From assembly GCF_024213555.1 (NCBI RefSeq), contig NZ_JANAVO010000001.1, positions 1,550,001 to 1,614,000 of the forward strand: a DNA stretch of 64,000 nucleotides, written 5' to 3'. The notes under the pieces were generated by a model. That model did no database searches and was not told the DNA's origin. It was given only the letters and a program-made list of their open reading frames with translations. The position numbers and the translations under genes were made by a program. The stretch comes from Allokutzneria sp. A3M-2-11 16. GTDB taxonomy: Bacteria; Actinomycetota; Actinomycetes; Mycobacteriales; Pseudonocardiaceae. Below, piece by piece: positions 43,018 to 52,601 of this stretch. The number at the start of each line of letters is the position of its first letter. Position 1 is the first letter of the stretch.

Positions 43018-45646
43018 ATGTCCCGACGTTCCCGCTGGCTCGTGGCCGTCGTCGGCCTGAGCCTGGTCGTCCCCCTGCTGCCTGCGACCAGCGCGGTCGC
43101 CCAAGAACACGCCGCGACGGCCGCCCCGGACCGGGTCGGCGAGGCGCGCACGATCCCCGACTGGCGGATGCAGACCTCGCGCTCGGTGACCGGCGGCGGC
43201 GACGTGATCTCCCGGCCCGGGTTCACCGACGTGAACTGGCTGAAGGTCCCGGCGCGCTCCACCGTGATGGCCGGGCTCATCGCCAACCGCAAGTACCCGG
43301 ACCTGAACTACTCGACGAACATGAAGCAGGTCAACGCGGCCGACTTCAAGGTGCCGTGGTGGTACCGCAAGGGTTTCACCGCCGATCCGGTGCCGGGGCG
43401 GCACACCTTCCTCAAGCTCAACGGCGGCGTGCTGGCCCGCGGCGAGGTCTGGCTCAACGGCACGAAGCTCGCGGGCACCGACAAGGTCATCGGCGCCTAC
43501 CCGATCCGCGAGTTCGACGTGACGAACCTGATCCGCAAGGGCGACAACGCGATCGCGCTGCGGGCGGACTCCGTCGACCCGAAGCGGGACCTGACGATCC
43601 ACTTCATCGACTGGGCGCAGTTCCCGCCCGACTGGAACCAGGGCCTGTTCCGCGATGTCACGCTGGCCAGCTCCGGAGCCGTGTCGCTGCGCAACCTCCG
43701 CGTGGACAGCGACCTGCCGTTGCCGAGCCTGGCCACCGCCGACGTCACGGTGAAGGTCGACGCGCGCAACAACACCGACAAGCCGCAGAGCGCCGAGGTC
43801 TCCGGAACCGTGGACGGCCGCGCGTTCCGACAGCAGATCTCCTTGGGCGCCAAGCAAACCAGGACTGCAACGTTCACGCTCAAGCTGGACAAGCCGCGCG
43901 TGTGGTGGCCGTTCCAGATGGGCGAGCAGCCCCTGTACGAGGCGTCGATGACCGCGACCATCGGCGGAGCGGCCTCTGACACCGCGAAAAACCACCTTCG
44001 GCGTTCGTGAGATCGACTCGAAGCTCGTGCAGGGCGGTCGGCAGTTCTTCGTCAACGGGCAGCCGTTCCTGGTGCGCGGCGGTGGCTGGGCATCGGACCT
44101 GTTCCTGCGCACCGATTTGCGCAAGATCGAGGACCAGCTGAAGCTGACCAAGGCGATGGGGATGAACACCATCCGCCTCGAAGGCAAGCCCGAGAACGAC
44201 GAGCTCTACGACATGGCCGACCGGATGGGCATCATGCTGCTCACCGGCTGGGAGTGCTGTTCCAAGTGGGAGTCCTACGACACCTTCACCGCCGAGGACA
44301 ACCGCGTCGCCGGTGAGTCGGCGGAGAGCGAAGCGCGGCGGATTCGCAACCACCCCAGCATGATCGGCTTCCTGATCGGCAGCGACTTCGCTCCGCCCGC
44401 CACTCAGGAGAAGATCTACCTGGACGCGCTCAAGCGGGCCGAGTGGAACCTGCCGGTCATCTCTTCCGCCAAGGCGCTCGCCTCCCCGCAGCTGGGCAGT
44501 CCGGGCATGAAGATGGAGGGCCCGTACTGGTGGGTCCCGCCGAACTACTGGTACAACAAGCAAAAGGGCGGCGCGTCCGGCTTCGCGTCCGAGATCGGCC
44601 CCGGCCCGACCATCCCTGAGCTGGACAGCATTCGGAAGTTCTTGCCGCCCAACGAGATCGACGCGCTGCGGGACTACAACGCCAAGCACTACCACCTCGC
44701 GCCCTCGGACACCTTCAGCAAGCTGTCCTTCTGGGGCACCGCGCTCGACGGCCGCTACGGCAAGCCCACGAGCACCGAAGACCTTGTGCGCAAAGCACAA
44801 CTGGCCAACTACGAGGTCAACCGCGCGCAGCTGGAGGCGTTCGGCCGCAACTGGTCCGACGCCGACAAGCCGTCGACCGGCGTCATCTACTGGATGCTCA
44901 ACAGCGCGTGGCCGACGCTGTACTGGAACCTGATCGACCACAACCTGGCGACCGGCGGCTCGTACTTCGGCGCGAAGACCGCGTTGCGGCCGTTGCACGT
45001 GCAGTACTCCTACGACGACAACTCGTTGGCTGTGGTGAACACAGGACTGCGCGACGCCCCTGGGCTGACTGTGCAGGCCACGGTGTTCAACCTCGACGGC
45101 ACGCAGAAGGCCGACGTCTCGCAGCCGGTGACCGCCAAGGCGAACGCGTCGGTGCGGGCAGGAACGCTGCCGAAGCCGAACGGCCTGTCGAGCACGTACT
45201 TTGTGCGGCTGCTACTCAAGGACGCGTCGGGCAACGTCGTGGACCGCAACGTCTACTGGCTGTCCACCAAGGCCGACAAGCTGAACTACGCGGGTTCGAC
45301 CTGGTACCACACGCCGCAGACGGAGTACGCGGACCTGAAGGGGCTCAACAACCTCCCGCAGGGCTCGGTGAGCGTGATGGTGACCGGGAACAAGGTCACC
45401 ATCACCAACAACGGTGACAAGGTCGCGTTCTTCGTGCGGGCGTCGCTGCGCGCGGGAGCCGGTGGGCCCGAGGTCCAGCCCACCACGTGGTCGGACAACT
45501 ACGTGACGTTGTGGCCGGGCGAGTCGACAACGCTCACCGCTGACTACCGCGTGGCCGACCTGGGCGGCAAACCCGCGCACGTCCAGGTCTCCGGCCACAA
45601 CGTCCCGAAGGTCGAAATCCCGGTCAGCACAACGCAGAGTCGATGA
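43018..45646 (+). pseudogene. GH2 exo-beta-glucosaminidase-like gene split by a +1 frameshift
   Basis: Two abutting frames encode one protein. Frame 1 (43018 to the stop at 44008-44010) carries the signal peptide RWLVAVVGLSLVVPLLPATSAVA and the GH2 sugar-binding and immunoglobulin-like domains. Frame 2, from about 43990 to 45646, carries the barrel domain with GSDF (general acid Asp) and GFASEIGPG (nucleophile Glu), 69 residues apart. The break is at A5 (43987-43991); with A4 the frame reads DTAKTTFGVREIDSKLVQGGRQFFVNG and aligns with SRKFGIRDVGSFLTPEGYRKFTVNG in the intact paralogue at 46895-49573. Repaired length would be 875 residues. ATG 43018 has AGGAG 5 nt upstream. A sequencing error, slippage or a true lesion are all possible. 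Confidence 0.9.
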
Positions 45647-46742
45647 CCGCGAAGCGCGTCGGAGCGGTGGTGTTCAAGACGATCGTGTTGGTGACGAGCG
45701 TGGCGTGCCGCCCGTCGTCGGTGGCCATGGTCACCGAGCTGTAGCCCATGGTGTCCCCCGCGTGCCCCCATGCGTATCCGCCACAGGAGAGGGTGAGGCG
45801 TTGCAGACCGAGACCGTAGCCGAAGGAGGCGTCGGACCCCGAGACGGTCTTGCGCATCTCGGCGAGGGCCGCGGGGGAGACCAGCTTGCCGTCCGTGAGG
45901 GCGCGGGCGAACGTGATCATGTCCGTCTGGGTCGACACGACATCACCCGCGGCGCCGAGGAAGGACGGCTCCAGCCCGGTGGTGTTCTCGATCCAGAGGA
46001 ACGCCGAACCGACTCGGCCACCGGCGTAACCGCGCACATAAGGCGTGCCGAGCTGGCGGTCTCCGGCCTTCGGGACCTTGGTTCCGGTCAGGCCGAGCCG
46101 CCGGATGACCCGGTCGGTGATGGCGTCCCCCGCCTGCTGGCCGGTGATCTTCTCGATCAGCATGCCCGCGATCTGGAAGTTGGTGTTGGAGTACTCGAAG
46201 CGGGTGCCGGGCGGTACAACCGCCGGGCGGCTCAACCCGTCGCGGACCAGCTCACGCAGCGGGTACGTGCCGCCGGGGCCGGGCTTGGGCTTGGGGGCGG
46301 ACTGGTTCTCCGGAATCCCGCTGGTGTGCTGGAGGAGCTGCCGCACGGTGATCCGGTTGCCGTCGTGGCCGTTGCCGGTGACCACACCGGGCAGGTAGCG
46401 CTCGATCGCGGTGTCCAGGGCCACCTTGCCCTCGTCGACCAGCTGGAGCACCACGGCGGCGGTGAACGTCTTGGTCTGGCTGGCGATCCGGAACCGGTCG
46501 GCCGGCTGGATGGGGCGGTTGGCGTTCACCACGGCGGTACCGCTGTGCACGCTCCACGAGGTGGAGGCGTTCCCCGCGAGCACGGCGGCTCCCGGACCGG
46601 CGTGCGTGAGGTAGCGGTTCAGCAGCGCCTGCGTCTCGGCCTGCCCTGCCTGCGCGACACCGGGCGCACCCAGCACGGCGGTGGCGGCGAGCGCCAGCGC
46701 CGCCAGACGTTTCCCGGTTTTCCTGGCCATCATCGTCGTCAC
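45624..46742 (-). CDS. secreted serine hydrolase (beta-lactamase class C / D-Ala-D-Ala carboxypeptidase-like)
   Basis: Penicillin-binding-fold hydrolase of 372 residues. Signal peptide KRLAALALAATAVLGAPGVAQA; active-site SxxK motif is SQTK in RFRIASQTKTFTAAVVLQLVDEG, the YxN motif YSNTN in FEYSNTNFQIAGMLIEKI, and the third motif HAG in WGHAGDTMGYSS. This set fits D-alanyl-D-alanine carboxypeptidase or esterase relatives better than true beta-lactamases. Its 3' end overlaps the convergent GH2 gene by 23 nt. Confidence 0.9.
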   Translation of the reverse strand: MTTMMARKTGKRLAALALAATAVLGAPGVAQAGQAETQALLNRYLTHAGPGAAVLAGNASTSWSVHSGTAVVNANRPIQPADRFRIASQTKTFTAAVVLQLVDEGKVALDTAIERYLPGVVTGNGHDGNRITVRQLLQHTSGIPENQSAPKPKPGPGGTYPLRELVRDGLSRPAVVPPGTRFEYSNTNFQIAGMLIEKITGQQAGDAITDRVIRRLGLTGTKVPKAGDRQLGTPYVRGYAGGRVGSAFLWIENTTGLEPSFLGAAGDVVSTQTDMITFARALTDGKLVSPAALAEMRKTVSGSDASFGYGLGLQRLTLSCGGYAWGHAGDTMGYSSVTMATDDGRHATLVTNTIVLNTTAPTRFAVIDSALC

Positions 46743-46894
46743 GGACGCGGACGCTAGGGACGGCCGCTGAAATCGCGGTGAAATGGCGGCGGGGCCAAAT
46801 GCGGCAGTGCGTTCGTACGGCTGGAGGACGCGGTGGGAGATTTACTTCGTTAGGACTCTTGCCGAAATCGGTTCACGCGGGAAAAGTGCCGCTC

Positions 46895-49573
46895 ATGTTC
46901 CGACGCAAGGCCCCATGGCTCGCCGCCGCGCTCGGCCTCGCCCTGCTCGCACCCGTCCCCGCCGCGATCGCGCAGCAGGACGAGCGAGCGGTCGGCTTCA
47001 GCGCGCCAACCGCTCTCGGTCAGACGGCCACCGTGCCGGACTGGCGCATGCGCTCCTCGGCAGGACTGACCGTCGATGGCGACCGCATCTCCGTACCCGG
47101 ATTCCCGGAGCGGGGCTGGCTGCGGGTGCCCGCCCGGTCCACCGTGATGGCCGGGTTGATCGCCAACCGGAAGTACCCGGACGTCAACCACTCCACCAAC
47201 CTTCAGCAGGTCGACGCCAAGGACTTCCAGGTGCCGTGGTGGTACCGGCGCGACCTGGTCGCCGCGCCGATCCCCGGCAGGCACACGTTCCTGCGGCTCA
47301 ACGGCGGCGTGATCTCGCGCGGTGAAGTGTGGTTCAACGGCACCAAGCTCGCGGGCACGGACAAGGTCGTCGGCGCGTACCCGATGCAGGAGTTCGACGT
47401 CACGAAGCTGCTGCGGCCCGGCCGCAACGCGCTCGCGGTCAAGGCGATGCCCGCCGACCCGTTCCGCGACCTCACGGTGAGCTTCCTGGACTGGAGCCCG
47501 CTCGCGCCGGACAACAACATGGGCATCTGGCGGGACGTGAACCTCACCTCCACCGGCCCGGTGTCCCTGCTCGACCCGCGCGCGCTGCCGAAGCTCCAGC
47601 TGCCCGACATGCGCAGGGCCGACGTCACGGTGAAGGCGGAGGTCCGCAACAACACCGACCGCGCGATCACCACCACGGTCGGCGGAGACATCGAGCGCGC
47701 GCGCTTCGAACAGCGGATCACCTTGGCGCCCAAGGAAACCAAGACCGTCGAGTTCGCCCCCGTGCGGATCGACAACCCGCGCGTGTGGTGGCCCGCCCAG
47801 TTCGGCGAACAGCCCAGGTACACGCTGAACCTGAGCGTGGCCGGGTCCGACAGCGCGAGCCGGAAGTTCGGCATCCGCGACGTCGGCTCGTTCCTGACGC
47901 CGGAGGGCTACCGCAAGTTCACCGTGAACGGCAAGGACTTCGGCGTCCGCGGCGGTGGCTGGGCCTCGGACCTGTTCCTGCGCACGCAGCCCGGCCGCCT
48001 CGCCGACCAGCTGCGCTACGTCAAGGACCTCGGGCTGAACACGATCCGCCTGGAGGGCAAGGAAGAGGACCACGAGCTGCTGGAGCTGGCCGACAGCATG
48101 GGCATCATGCTCATGCCGGGCTGGGAGTGCTGCACCAAGTGGGAGGCGTGGGCGAAGAAGAACCCGACGCACCCGTGGACCGAGGAGGACAGCCGCGTCG
48201 CGGCCGAGTCCGCCACCGCCGAGGCGCGCCGGTTCATCAACAGCCCGAGCATCCTGGCGTTCTTCATCGGCAGCGACAACTACGCGACCGCGGCGATCGA
48301 GAAGCTGTACCTGGACGCCTTCCACAAGGTCGACTTCCGGGTGCCGGTGATGCCGTCCGCCGCGCGCAGGCCGTCCTCCCAGCAGCCGCCGCCGATCCTG
48401 GGCGAGGCCGGGATGAAGATGGACGGGCCGTACTGGTGGATCCCGCCGAACTACTGGTACGAGAAGAAGAACGGCGGGAACTACGGCTTCGCCTCCGAGA
48501 CCGGGCCCGGCCCGATGATCCCGGAGCTGGACAGCTTGAAGAAGTTCCTCACCGAGGCCGAGATCGACGACCTCTGGCGCAAGCCGGACCAGGCGCACTA
48601 CCACCTGGCGAAGAAGGAGGTCTTCTCCAAGCTCACCGATCTCACCAAGGCGATGACCAACCGCTACGGACCGATCAAGGACCGCGAGGACTTCCTGCGC
48701 AAGGCCCAGCTGTCCAACTACGAGGCCAACCGCGCGCAGTTCGAGGCGTACGGACGGGACTTCTCCGCGGCGGAGAAGCCGTCGACCGGCGTCATCTACT
48801 GGATGCTCAACAACGCGTGGCCGACGCTGTACTGGCACCTCTACGACTACGAGCTGGGCACGAACGGCTCGTACTTCGGCGCCAAGAAGGGGCTGCGCCC
48901 GCTGCACGCGCAGTACTCCTACGACGACCGCTCGATCGCCGTGGTGAACACCGGGCTGAACGAGGTGGCCGGGCTGACCGTGGAGGCGACCGCGCTCGGG
49001 CTCGACGGCGCCGTGCTGTCGTCGGAGACCAAGCAGGTCACGGCGAAGGCCAACGCCTCGGTGCGGGCGATGACCGTGGCGAAGCCCGCTTCGGTCAACG
49101 GCGCGTACTTCGTCCGCCTGGTGATGAAGGACGCGGGCGGCAAGGTGGTCGACCGCAACGTCTACGCACTGTCCACAAAGGACGACAAGGTGGACCACAG
49201 CAAGGTCACCTGGTGGCACTCCCCGACCGTCGAGTACGGCGACATGAAGGGGCTCCAGGACCTCCCGGCCGCCGAACTGTCCACTAAGGACGCTCGCTCG
49301 CGGGTGCGCGGCGACAAGGTCGTCACCGAGGTGACGCTGCGCAACGACTCCAAGACGGTGGCGTTCTTCCAGCGCGCCAGCCTCCGCAAGGGGTCCGGTG
49401 GCGAGCAGGTCACGCCCGCGACGTGGACCGACAACTACGTCACGCTCTGGCCGGGCGAGCAGACGACGATCACCGCCGAGTATCGGATCTCCGATCTGGG
49501 CGGCAAGATCCCGCATGTTCGACTGTCCGGATGGAATAGCGCGGCGCGGGAGGTCGTTGCACCGCTGCTATGA
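46895..49573 (+). CDS. GH2 exo-beta-D-glucosaminidase-like enzyme, intact copy
   Basis: Secreted glycosidase of 892 residues, probably releasing glucosamine or a related sugar from non-reducing ends. The signal peptide is WLAAALGLALLAPVPAAIAQ. A GH2 sugar-binding domain (PWWYRRDLVAAP, HTFLRLNGGVISRGEVWFNGTKLAG) and an immunoglobulin-like domain precede the barrel. Catalytic candidates are the Asp of FFIGSDNYATAAIEK and the Glu of YGFASETGPGPMIPELD. It has no C-terminal CBM, being about 140 residues shorter than CsxA. ATG 46895 precedes the signal peptide; SD is weak. Paralogous throughout to the frameshifted gene at 43018. Its stop overlaps the next start (ATGA). Confidence 0.88.
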   Translation: MFRRKAPWLAAALGLALLAPVPAAIAQQDERAVGFSAPTALGQTATVPDWRMRSSAGLTVDGDRISVPGFPERGWLRVPARSTVMAGLIANRKYPDVNHSTNLQQVDAKDFQVPWWYRRDLVAAPIPGRHTFLRLNGGVISRGEVWFNGTKLAGTDKVVGAYPMQEFDVTKLLRPGRNALAVKAMPADPFRDLTVSFLDWSPLAPDNNMGIWRDVNLTSTGPVSLLDPRALPKLQLPDMRRADVTVKAEVRNNTDRAITTTVGGDIERARFEQRITLAPKETKTVEFAPVRIDNPRVWWPAQFGEQPRYTLNLSVAGSDSASRKFGIRDVGSFLTPEGYRKFTVNGKDFGVRGGGWASDLFLRTQPGRLADQLRYVKDLGLNTIRLEGKEEDHELLELADSMGIMLMPGWECCTKWEAWAKKNPTHPWTEEDSRVAAESATAEARRFINSPSILAFFIGSDNYATAAIEKLYLDAFHKVDFRVPVMPSAARRPSSQQPPPILGEAGMKMDGPYWWIPPNYWYEKKNGGNYGFASETGPGPMIPELDSLKKFLTEAEIDDLWRKPDQAHYHLAKKEVFSKLTDLTKAMTNRYGPIKDREDFLRKAQLSNYEANRAQFEAYGRDFSAAEKPSTGVIYWMLNNAWPTLYWHLYDYELGTNGSYFGAKKGLRPLHAQYSYDDRSIAVVNTGLNEVAGLTVEATALGLDGAVLSSETKQVTAKANASVRAMTVAKPASVNGAYFVRLVMKDAGGKVVDRNVYALSTKDDKVDHSKVTWWHSPTVEYGDMKGLQDLPAAELSTKDARSRVRGDKVVTEVTLRNDSKTVAFFQRASLRKGSGGEQVTPATWTDNYVTLWPGEQTTITAEYRISDLGGKIPHVRLSGWNSAAREVVAPLL

Positions 49574-50685
49574 GACTCATAGCGTTGGCACTGGGCGTCA
49601 CCGTTCTCGGTGGCGCCCAGGCCGCTGCCGCTCCACCGCGACCCGAGACCGTCGCGACCTTCGCCGAGGCCATGCCGACCGGCGTCACCGTCTCGAAGGC
49701 CGGACGGATCTTCGTGAACTTCCCGCGCTGGGGTGATCCCGTGCCGTTCACCGTCGCGGAAGTGGTGCGGGGCAAGGCCGTTCCCTTTCCGAACCAGGAG
49801 ATCAACAACCCCGACGAGAAGGACCCCGCCCGGCACTTCCTGTCCGTGCAGAGTGTTGTCGTCGACGGCCAGGACCGGCTCTGGGCCCTGGACACCGGCA
49901 GCCCGCAGTTCCGCCCGACCAGTCCCGGTGGCCCCAAGCTCGTCGGCATCGACCTGCGCACCAACAAGGTCTTCCGGACGATCCTGTTCCCGCCCGCCGT
50001 GGCGCAGCGGAGCTCCTACCTCAACGACGTGCGCTTCGACCTGAGGCGCAACCGCGCGTACATCACCGACTCCGCGCCCGCCGGTCCGAACGGCATCGTG
50101 GTGGTCGACCTGAACACCGGTGAGTCCTGGCGCAGGCTGCACAACCACCCGACCACGGTCGCGGAGCCGAACTTCCTGCCGATCGTCGACGGCAAGCCGT
50201 TGATGAACCGCCCGTCTCCTGGCGTGGCAACGCACATGACGGTCGGCTCGGACGGCATCGCGATCAGCCCCTCCGGAGATCGGCTGTACTACACGCAACT
50301 CTCCGGGCGCAGCCTGTACAGCGTGAGCACCGACGCGCTGTTCGACCGGCGGGTCTCTGACGCCGAAGTCGCCGCGACCGTGCGGAACCTGGGCGTGAAG
50401 GGCATGGGCGACGGCCTGGAGTCGGATACGCGGGGCCGCGTCTACGGCGCCGACATCGAGCGGAACGCGGTCATCCGCCGCTTGCCGGACGGCCGGTTGC
50501 AGACGATCGCCCAAGGCCCGGAGATCAGCTGGGCCGACACGTTGGCGATCTCCGCCGACCGGTACCTGTACTTCACCGCCAACCAGCTGCACCGCCAGGC
50601 GGGCTTCCAGGAGGGCGTCGACAAGCGCGTCAAGCCCTACCTCCTGCTCCGCCTCAAGATCGACGCAGCCCCCGCCCACCCCTAA
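49570..50685 (+). CDS. secreted major-royal-jelly/yellow-family protein
   Basis: A 371-residue beta-propeller-type protein. Signal peptide MRLIALALGVTVLGGAQAAAA. MRJP markers are PTGVTVSKAGRIFVNFPRW, FLSVQSVVVDGQDRLWALDTG, LVGIDLRTNKVFRTI, SYLNDVRFDLRRNRAYITDS and HMTVGSDGIAISPSGDRLYYTQLSGRSLYSV. Translationally coupled to the GH2 gene by an ATGA overlap, so the two are probably cosecreted. Bacterial members have no firmly assigned reaction. Confidence 0.88.
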   Translation: MRLIALALGVTVLGGAQAAAAPPRPETVATFAEAMPTGVTVSKAGRIFVNFPRWGDPVPFTVAEVVRGKAVPFPNQEINNPDEKDPARHFLSVQSVVVDGQDRLWALDTGSPQFRPTSPGGPKLVGIDLRTNKVFRTILFPPAVAQRSSYLNDVRFDLRRNRAYITDSAPAGPNGIVVVDLNTGESWRRLHNHPTTVAEPNFLPIVDGKPLMNRPSPGVATHMTVGSDGIAISPSGDRLYYTQLSGRSLYSVSTDALFDRRVSDAEVAATVRNLGVKGMGDGLESDTRGRVYGADIERNAVIRRLPDGRLQTIAQGPEISWADTLAISADRYLYFTANQLHRQAGFQEGVDKRVKPYLLLRLKIDAAPAHP

Positions 50686-50691
50686 CCGTTT

Positions 50692-50716
50692 TTCCCTGAA
50701 CGGGTCGTTCAGGGAA
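50692..50716. terminator. 11-bp hairpin, variant of the GAATGAGTCATTC family
   Basis: TTCCCTGAACG (50692-50702) pairs with CGTTCAGGGAA (50706-50716) around GGT. Compared with CCTGAATGAGTCATTCAGG, the T:A pair is replaced by C:G, so pairing is kept. It follows the rightward MRJP stop by 6 nt and faces the leftward HxlR gene. Confidence 0.75.
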
Positions 50717-50719
50717 TCT

Positions 50720-50738
50720 AACGCCCCAAATGCGGCGT
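50720..50738. repeat. intergenic GCCGCRTTTGG-family motif, reverse orientation
   Basis: On the minus strand it reads ACGCCGCATTTGGGGCGTT, matching ATGCCGCGTTTGGTGCGTT at 35252 at 16 of 19 positions. It directly adjoins the hairpin at 50692-50716. Confidence 0.55.
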
Positions 50739-50754
50739 TCACGAGCGCACGCGT

Positions 50755-51138
50755 TCAGGAGGCGGCGGCGGTGTCGTAGGACCTGCGGGCGGCGGAGATG
50801 GTGCCGCGGTGACGTTCCGCCCAGTCGACCAACAAGCTGAGCGACTCGTGCAGTTCGCGCGCGATGTCGGTGAGGCTGTACTCGACCTTGGGCGGAACGG
50901 TCGGGTAGACCGTGCGGACCAGCAGGCCGTCGCGCTCCAGCTTGCGCAGGGTCAGCGTGAGCATCCGCCTGCTGATCCCGTTGACGGTCCGCTCCAGTTC
51001 GGTGAACCGCACCGGCCCGCGCGCGGCCGCGACGATGATCCCGATCGCCCACTTGCCCGCGACGTGGTCGAGGACCTCGACGATCGGGCAAGCCTCCTCG
51101 ATGAACTGGGGGGTCACACCGGTGTTCCTCTGGGACAT
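50755..51138 (-). CDS. HxlR-family transcriptional regulator
   Basis: Winged-helix regulator of 127 residues. Core sequence CPIVEVLDHVAGKWAIGIIVAAARGPVRFTELERTVNGISRRMLTLTLRKLERDGLLVRTVYPTVPPKVEYSLT is the full HxlR domain, and the Cys in EEACPI is the redox-sensitive Cys seen in many members. Divergent from an MFS drug-type exporter, the usual arrangement for a local repressor. Confidence 0.93.
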   Translation of the reverse strand: MSQRNTGVTPQFIEEACPIVEVLDHVAGKWAIGIIVAAARGPVRFTELERTVNGISRRMLTLTLRKLERDGLLVRTVYPTVPPKVEYSLTDIARELHESLSLLVDWAERHRGTISAARRSYDTAAAS

Positions 51139-51160
51139 GAAAGTGCCTCCTTCCGCCGGG

Positions 51161-51210
51161 CTCCATAGTCACAGAGCATGACCTCAGTAACAAGTCGTGC
51201 ACCTATGGAG
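51161..51210. promoter_or_regulatory. candidate HxlR operator region
   Basis: CTCCATAG (51161-51168) and CTATGGAG (51203-51210) form an 8-bp inverted repeat spanning the middle of the 80-bp HxlR-MFS gap. GTCA (51169-51172 region) and TGAC (51179-51182 region) make a smaller nested repeat. The right arm overlaps the MFS Shine-Dalgarno GGAGG, so it could act on DNA or RNA. Confidence 0.4.
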
Positions 51211-51218
51211 GTCAGACG

Positions 51219-52598
51219 ATGGAATCCCGGTGGCTCTCGCTCGCCGCCCTGTGCGCGGGCACGCTCATGATCATCTTGGACCAGACCGTGGTGAACGTGG
51301 CGCTGCCCGCGATCGCCGCCGACCTCGGGTTCACCGCCTCCGGCCTGGCCTGGGTGGTCAACGCCTACCTGATCCCGTTCGGCGGACTGCTGCTGCTCGC
51401 CGGGCGGCTCGGCGACCTGCTCGGCCGCAAGCGGGTGTTCCTGGCCGGACTGGCCGTGTTCACCGTCGCCTCGCTGCTGTGCGGCCTCGCGTGGAGCCCG
51501 GAGGTGCTGCTGGTCGCGCGGCTCGTGCAGGGCGTCGGCGGCGCGGTCAGCTCGGCGGTGATCCTCGGCATGATCGTCACGCTGTTCCCCGAGGCGCGCG
51601 ATCGGGCCAAGGCGCTCGGCGTGTACAGCTTCGTCCAGGCCGCGGGCGGGTCGATCGGTTCGCTCGCGGGCGGAGTGCTCACGCAGTCGGCCAGCTGGCA
51701 CTGGATCTTCCTGATCAACCTGCCGATCGGTGTGGCCACATTCGTTGCGGCGGCGAGGTTCCTCGATGCCGAGCGCGGGAGCGGCAAGGGTGCGGACGGC
51801 GGCAGTGCGGTCCTGGTCACCGCAGCGCTGATGCTCGGCGTCTACACGATCGTCGAGGCGGCGAGCTGGATCTTCGGCGCGGTGTCGGTCGCGCTGCTCA
51901 CCGCCTTCGTGATCCGCCAAGCCCGCGTGCCAAACCCGTTGCTACCACTGCGAATCCTCACTTCGCGCAGCGTGGCGGGCGCGAATGTCGTGCAGGTCCT
52001 GCTGATCGCGGCGATGTTCGGTTTCCAGTTCCTGGTCGTGCTGTACCTGCAACGCGTTCTCGGCTACGACTCGATGCAGGCGGGTCTGTCGATGCTGCCC
52101 GTGGCGGTGGCGATCGGCGCGGTCTCGCTCGGTTTGTCCGCGCGGTTGAACACCCGCTTCGGCGCACGCCGCGTGCTGATCGCGGGCCTCGGGTTGATCT
52201 TCGCGGGGATGGTGCTGCTGAGCCGCGCGCCGATCGACGCGGGCTTCGTGCCCGACGTGCTCCCGGCGATGCTGGCGCTGGGCATCGGGTTCGGCACGGC
52301 CATGCCCGCGCTGATGGTGCTGGCGATGTCGGACGCGACCCCCGAGGACTCCGGCCTCACGTCGGGTCTGGTCAACACGACCGCCCAGGTCGGAGGCGCG
52401 CTCGGGCTGTCCGTGCTCGCGGTCCTCGCCGCCACCCGCACCGCGGGAGGAACCACCCCGGAAGCGCTGCTGAGCGGCTACCACCTCGGTTTCACGGTCG
52501 GCGCGGTGCTCGTGGCCGCGGCCCTCGTCACCGCAGTGGTCTGGGGACGCCGTACGACCACTTCCCGAAAGGTTGTCCTTGCGGCACAAAGGGATTAA
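51219..52598 (+). CDS. DHA2-family MFS exporter (14 helices)
   Basis: Drug:H+ antiporter-type protein, 459 residues. Motifs: LDQTVVNVALPAIAADLGF in helix 1, LLLLAGRLGDLLGRKRVFLAG in the first loop, and ARLVQGVGGAVSSAVILGMIVTLFPEARDRAKALGVYS, typical of EmrB/QacA exporters. About fourteen helices by eye. ATG 51219 has GGAGG 7 nt upstream. Probably repressed by the divergent HxlR protein; substrate unknown. Confidence 0.92.
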   Translation: MESRWLSLAALCAGTLMIILDQTVVNVALPAIAADLGFTASGLAWVVNAYLIPFGGLLLLAGRLGDLLGRKRVFLAGLAVFTVASLLCGLAWSPEVLLVARLVQGVGGAVSSAVILGMIVTLFPEARDRAKALGVYSFVQAAGGSIGSLAGGVLTQSASWHWIFLINLPIGVATFVAAARFLDAERGSGKGADGGSAVLVTAALMLGVYTIVEAASWIFGAVSVALLTAFVIRQARVPNPLLPLRILTSRSVAGANVVQVLLIAAMFGFQFLVVLYLQRVLGYDSMQAGLSMLPVAVAIGAVSLGLSARLNTRFGARRVLIAGLGLIFAGMVLLSRAPIDAGFVPDVLPAMLALGIGFGTAMPALMVLAMSDATPEDSGLTSGLVNTTAQVGGALGLSVLAVLAATRTAGGTTPEALLSGYHLGFTVGAVLVAAALVTAVVWGRRTTTSRKVVLAAQRD

Positions 52599-52601
52599 GC
52601 A

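Noticed and set aside
46850-49516. 888-codon open frame on the minus strand
   Set aside because: Exactly antisense to the GH2 gene, dominated by Arg, Val and Leu with no recognisable motif.
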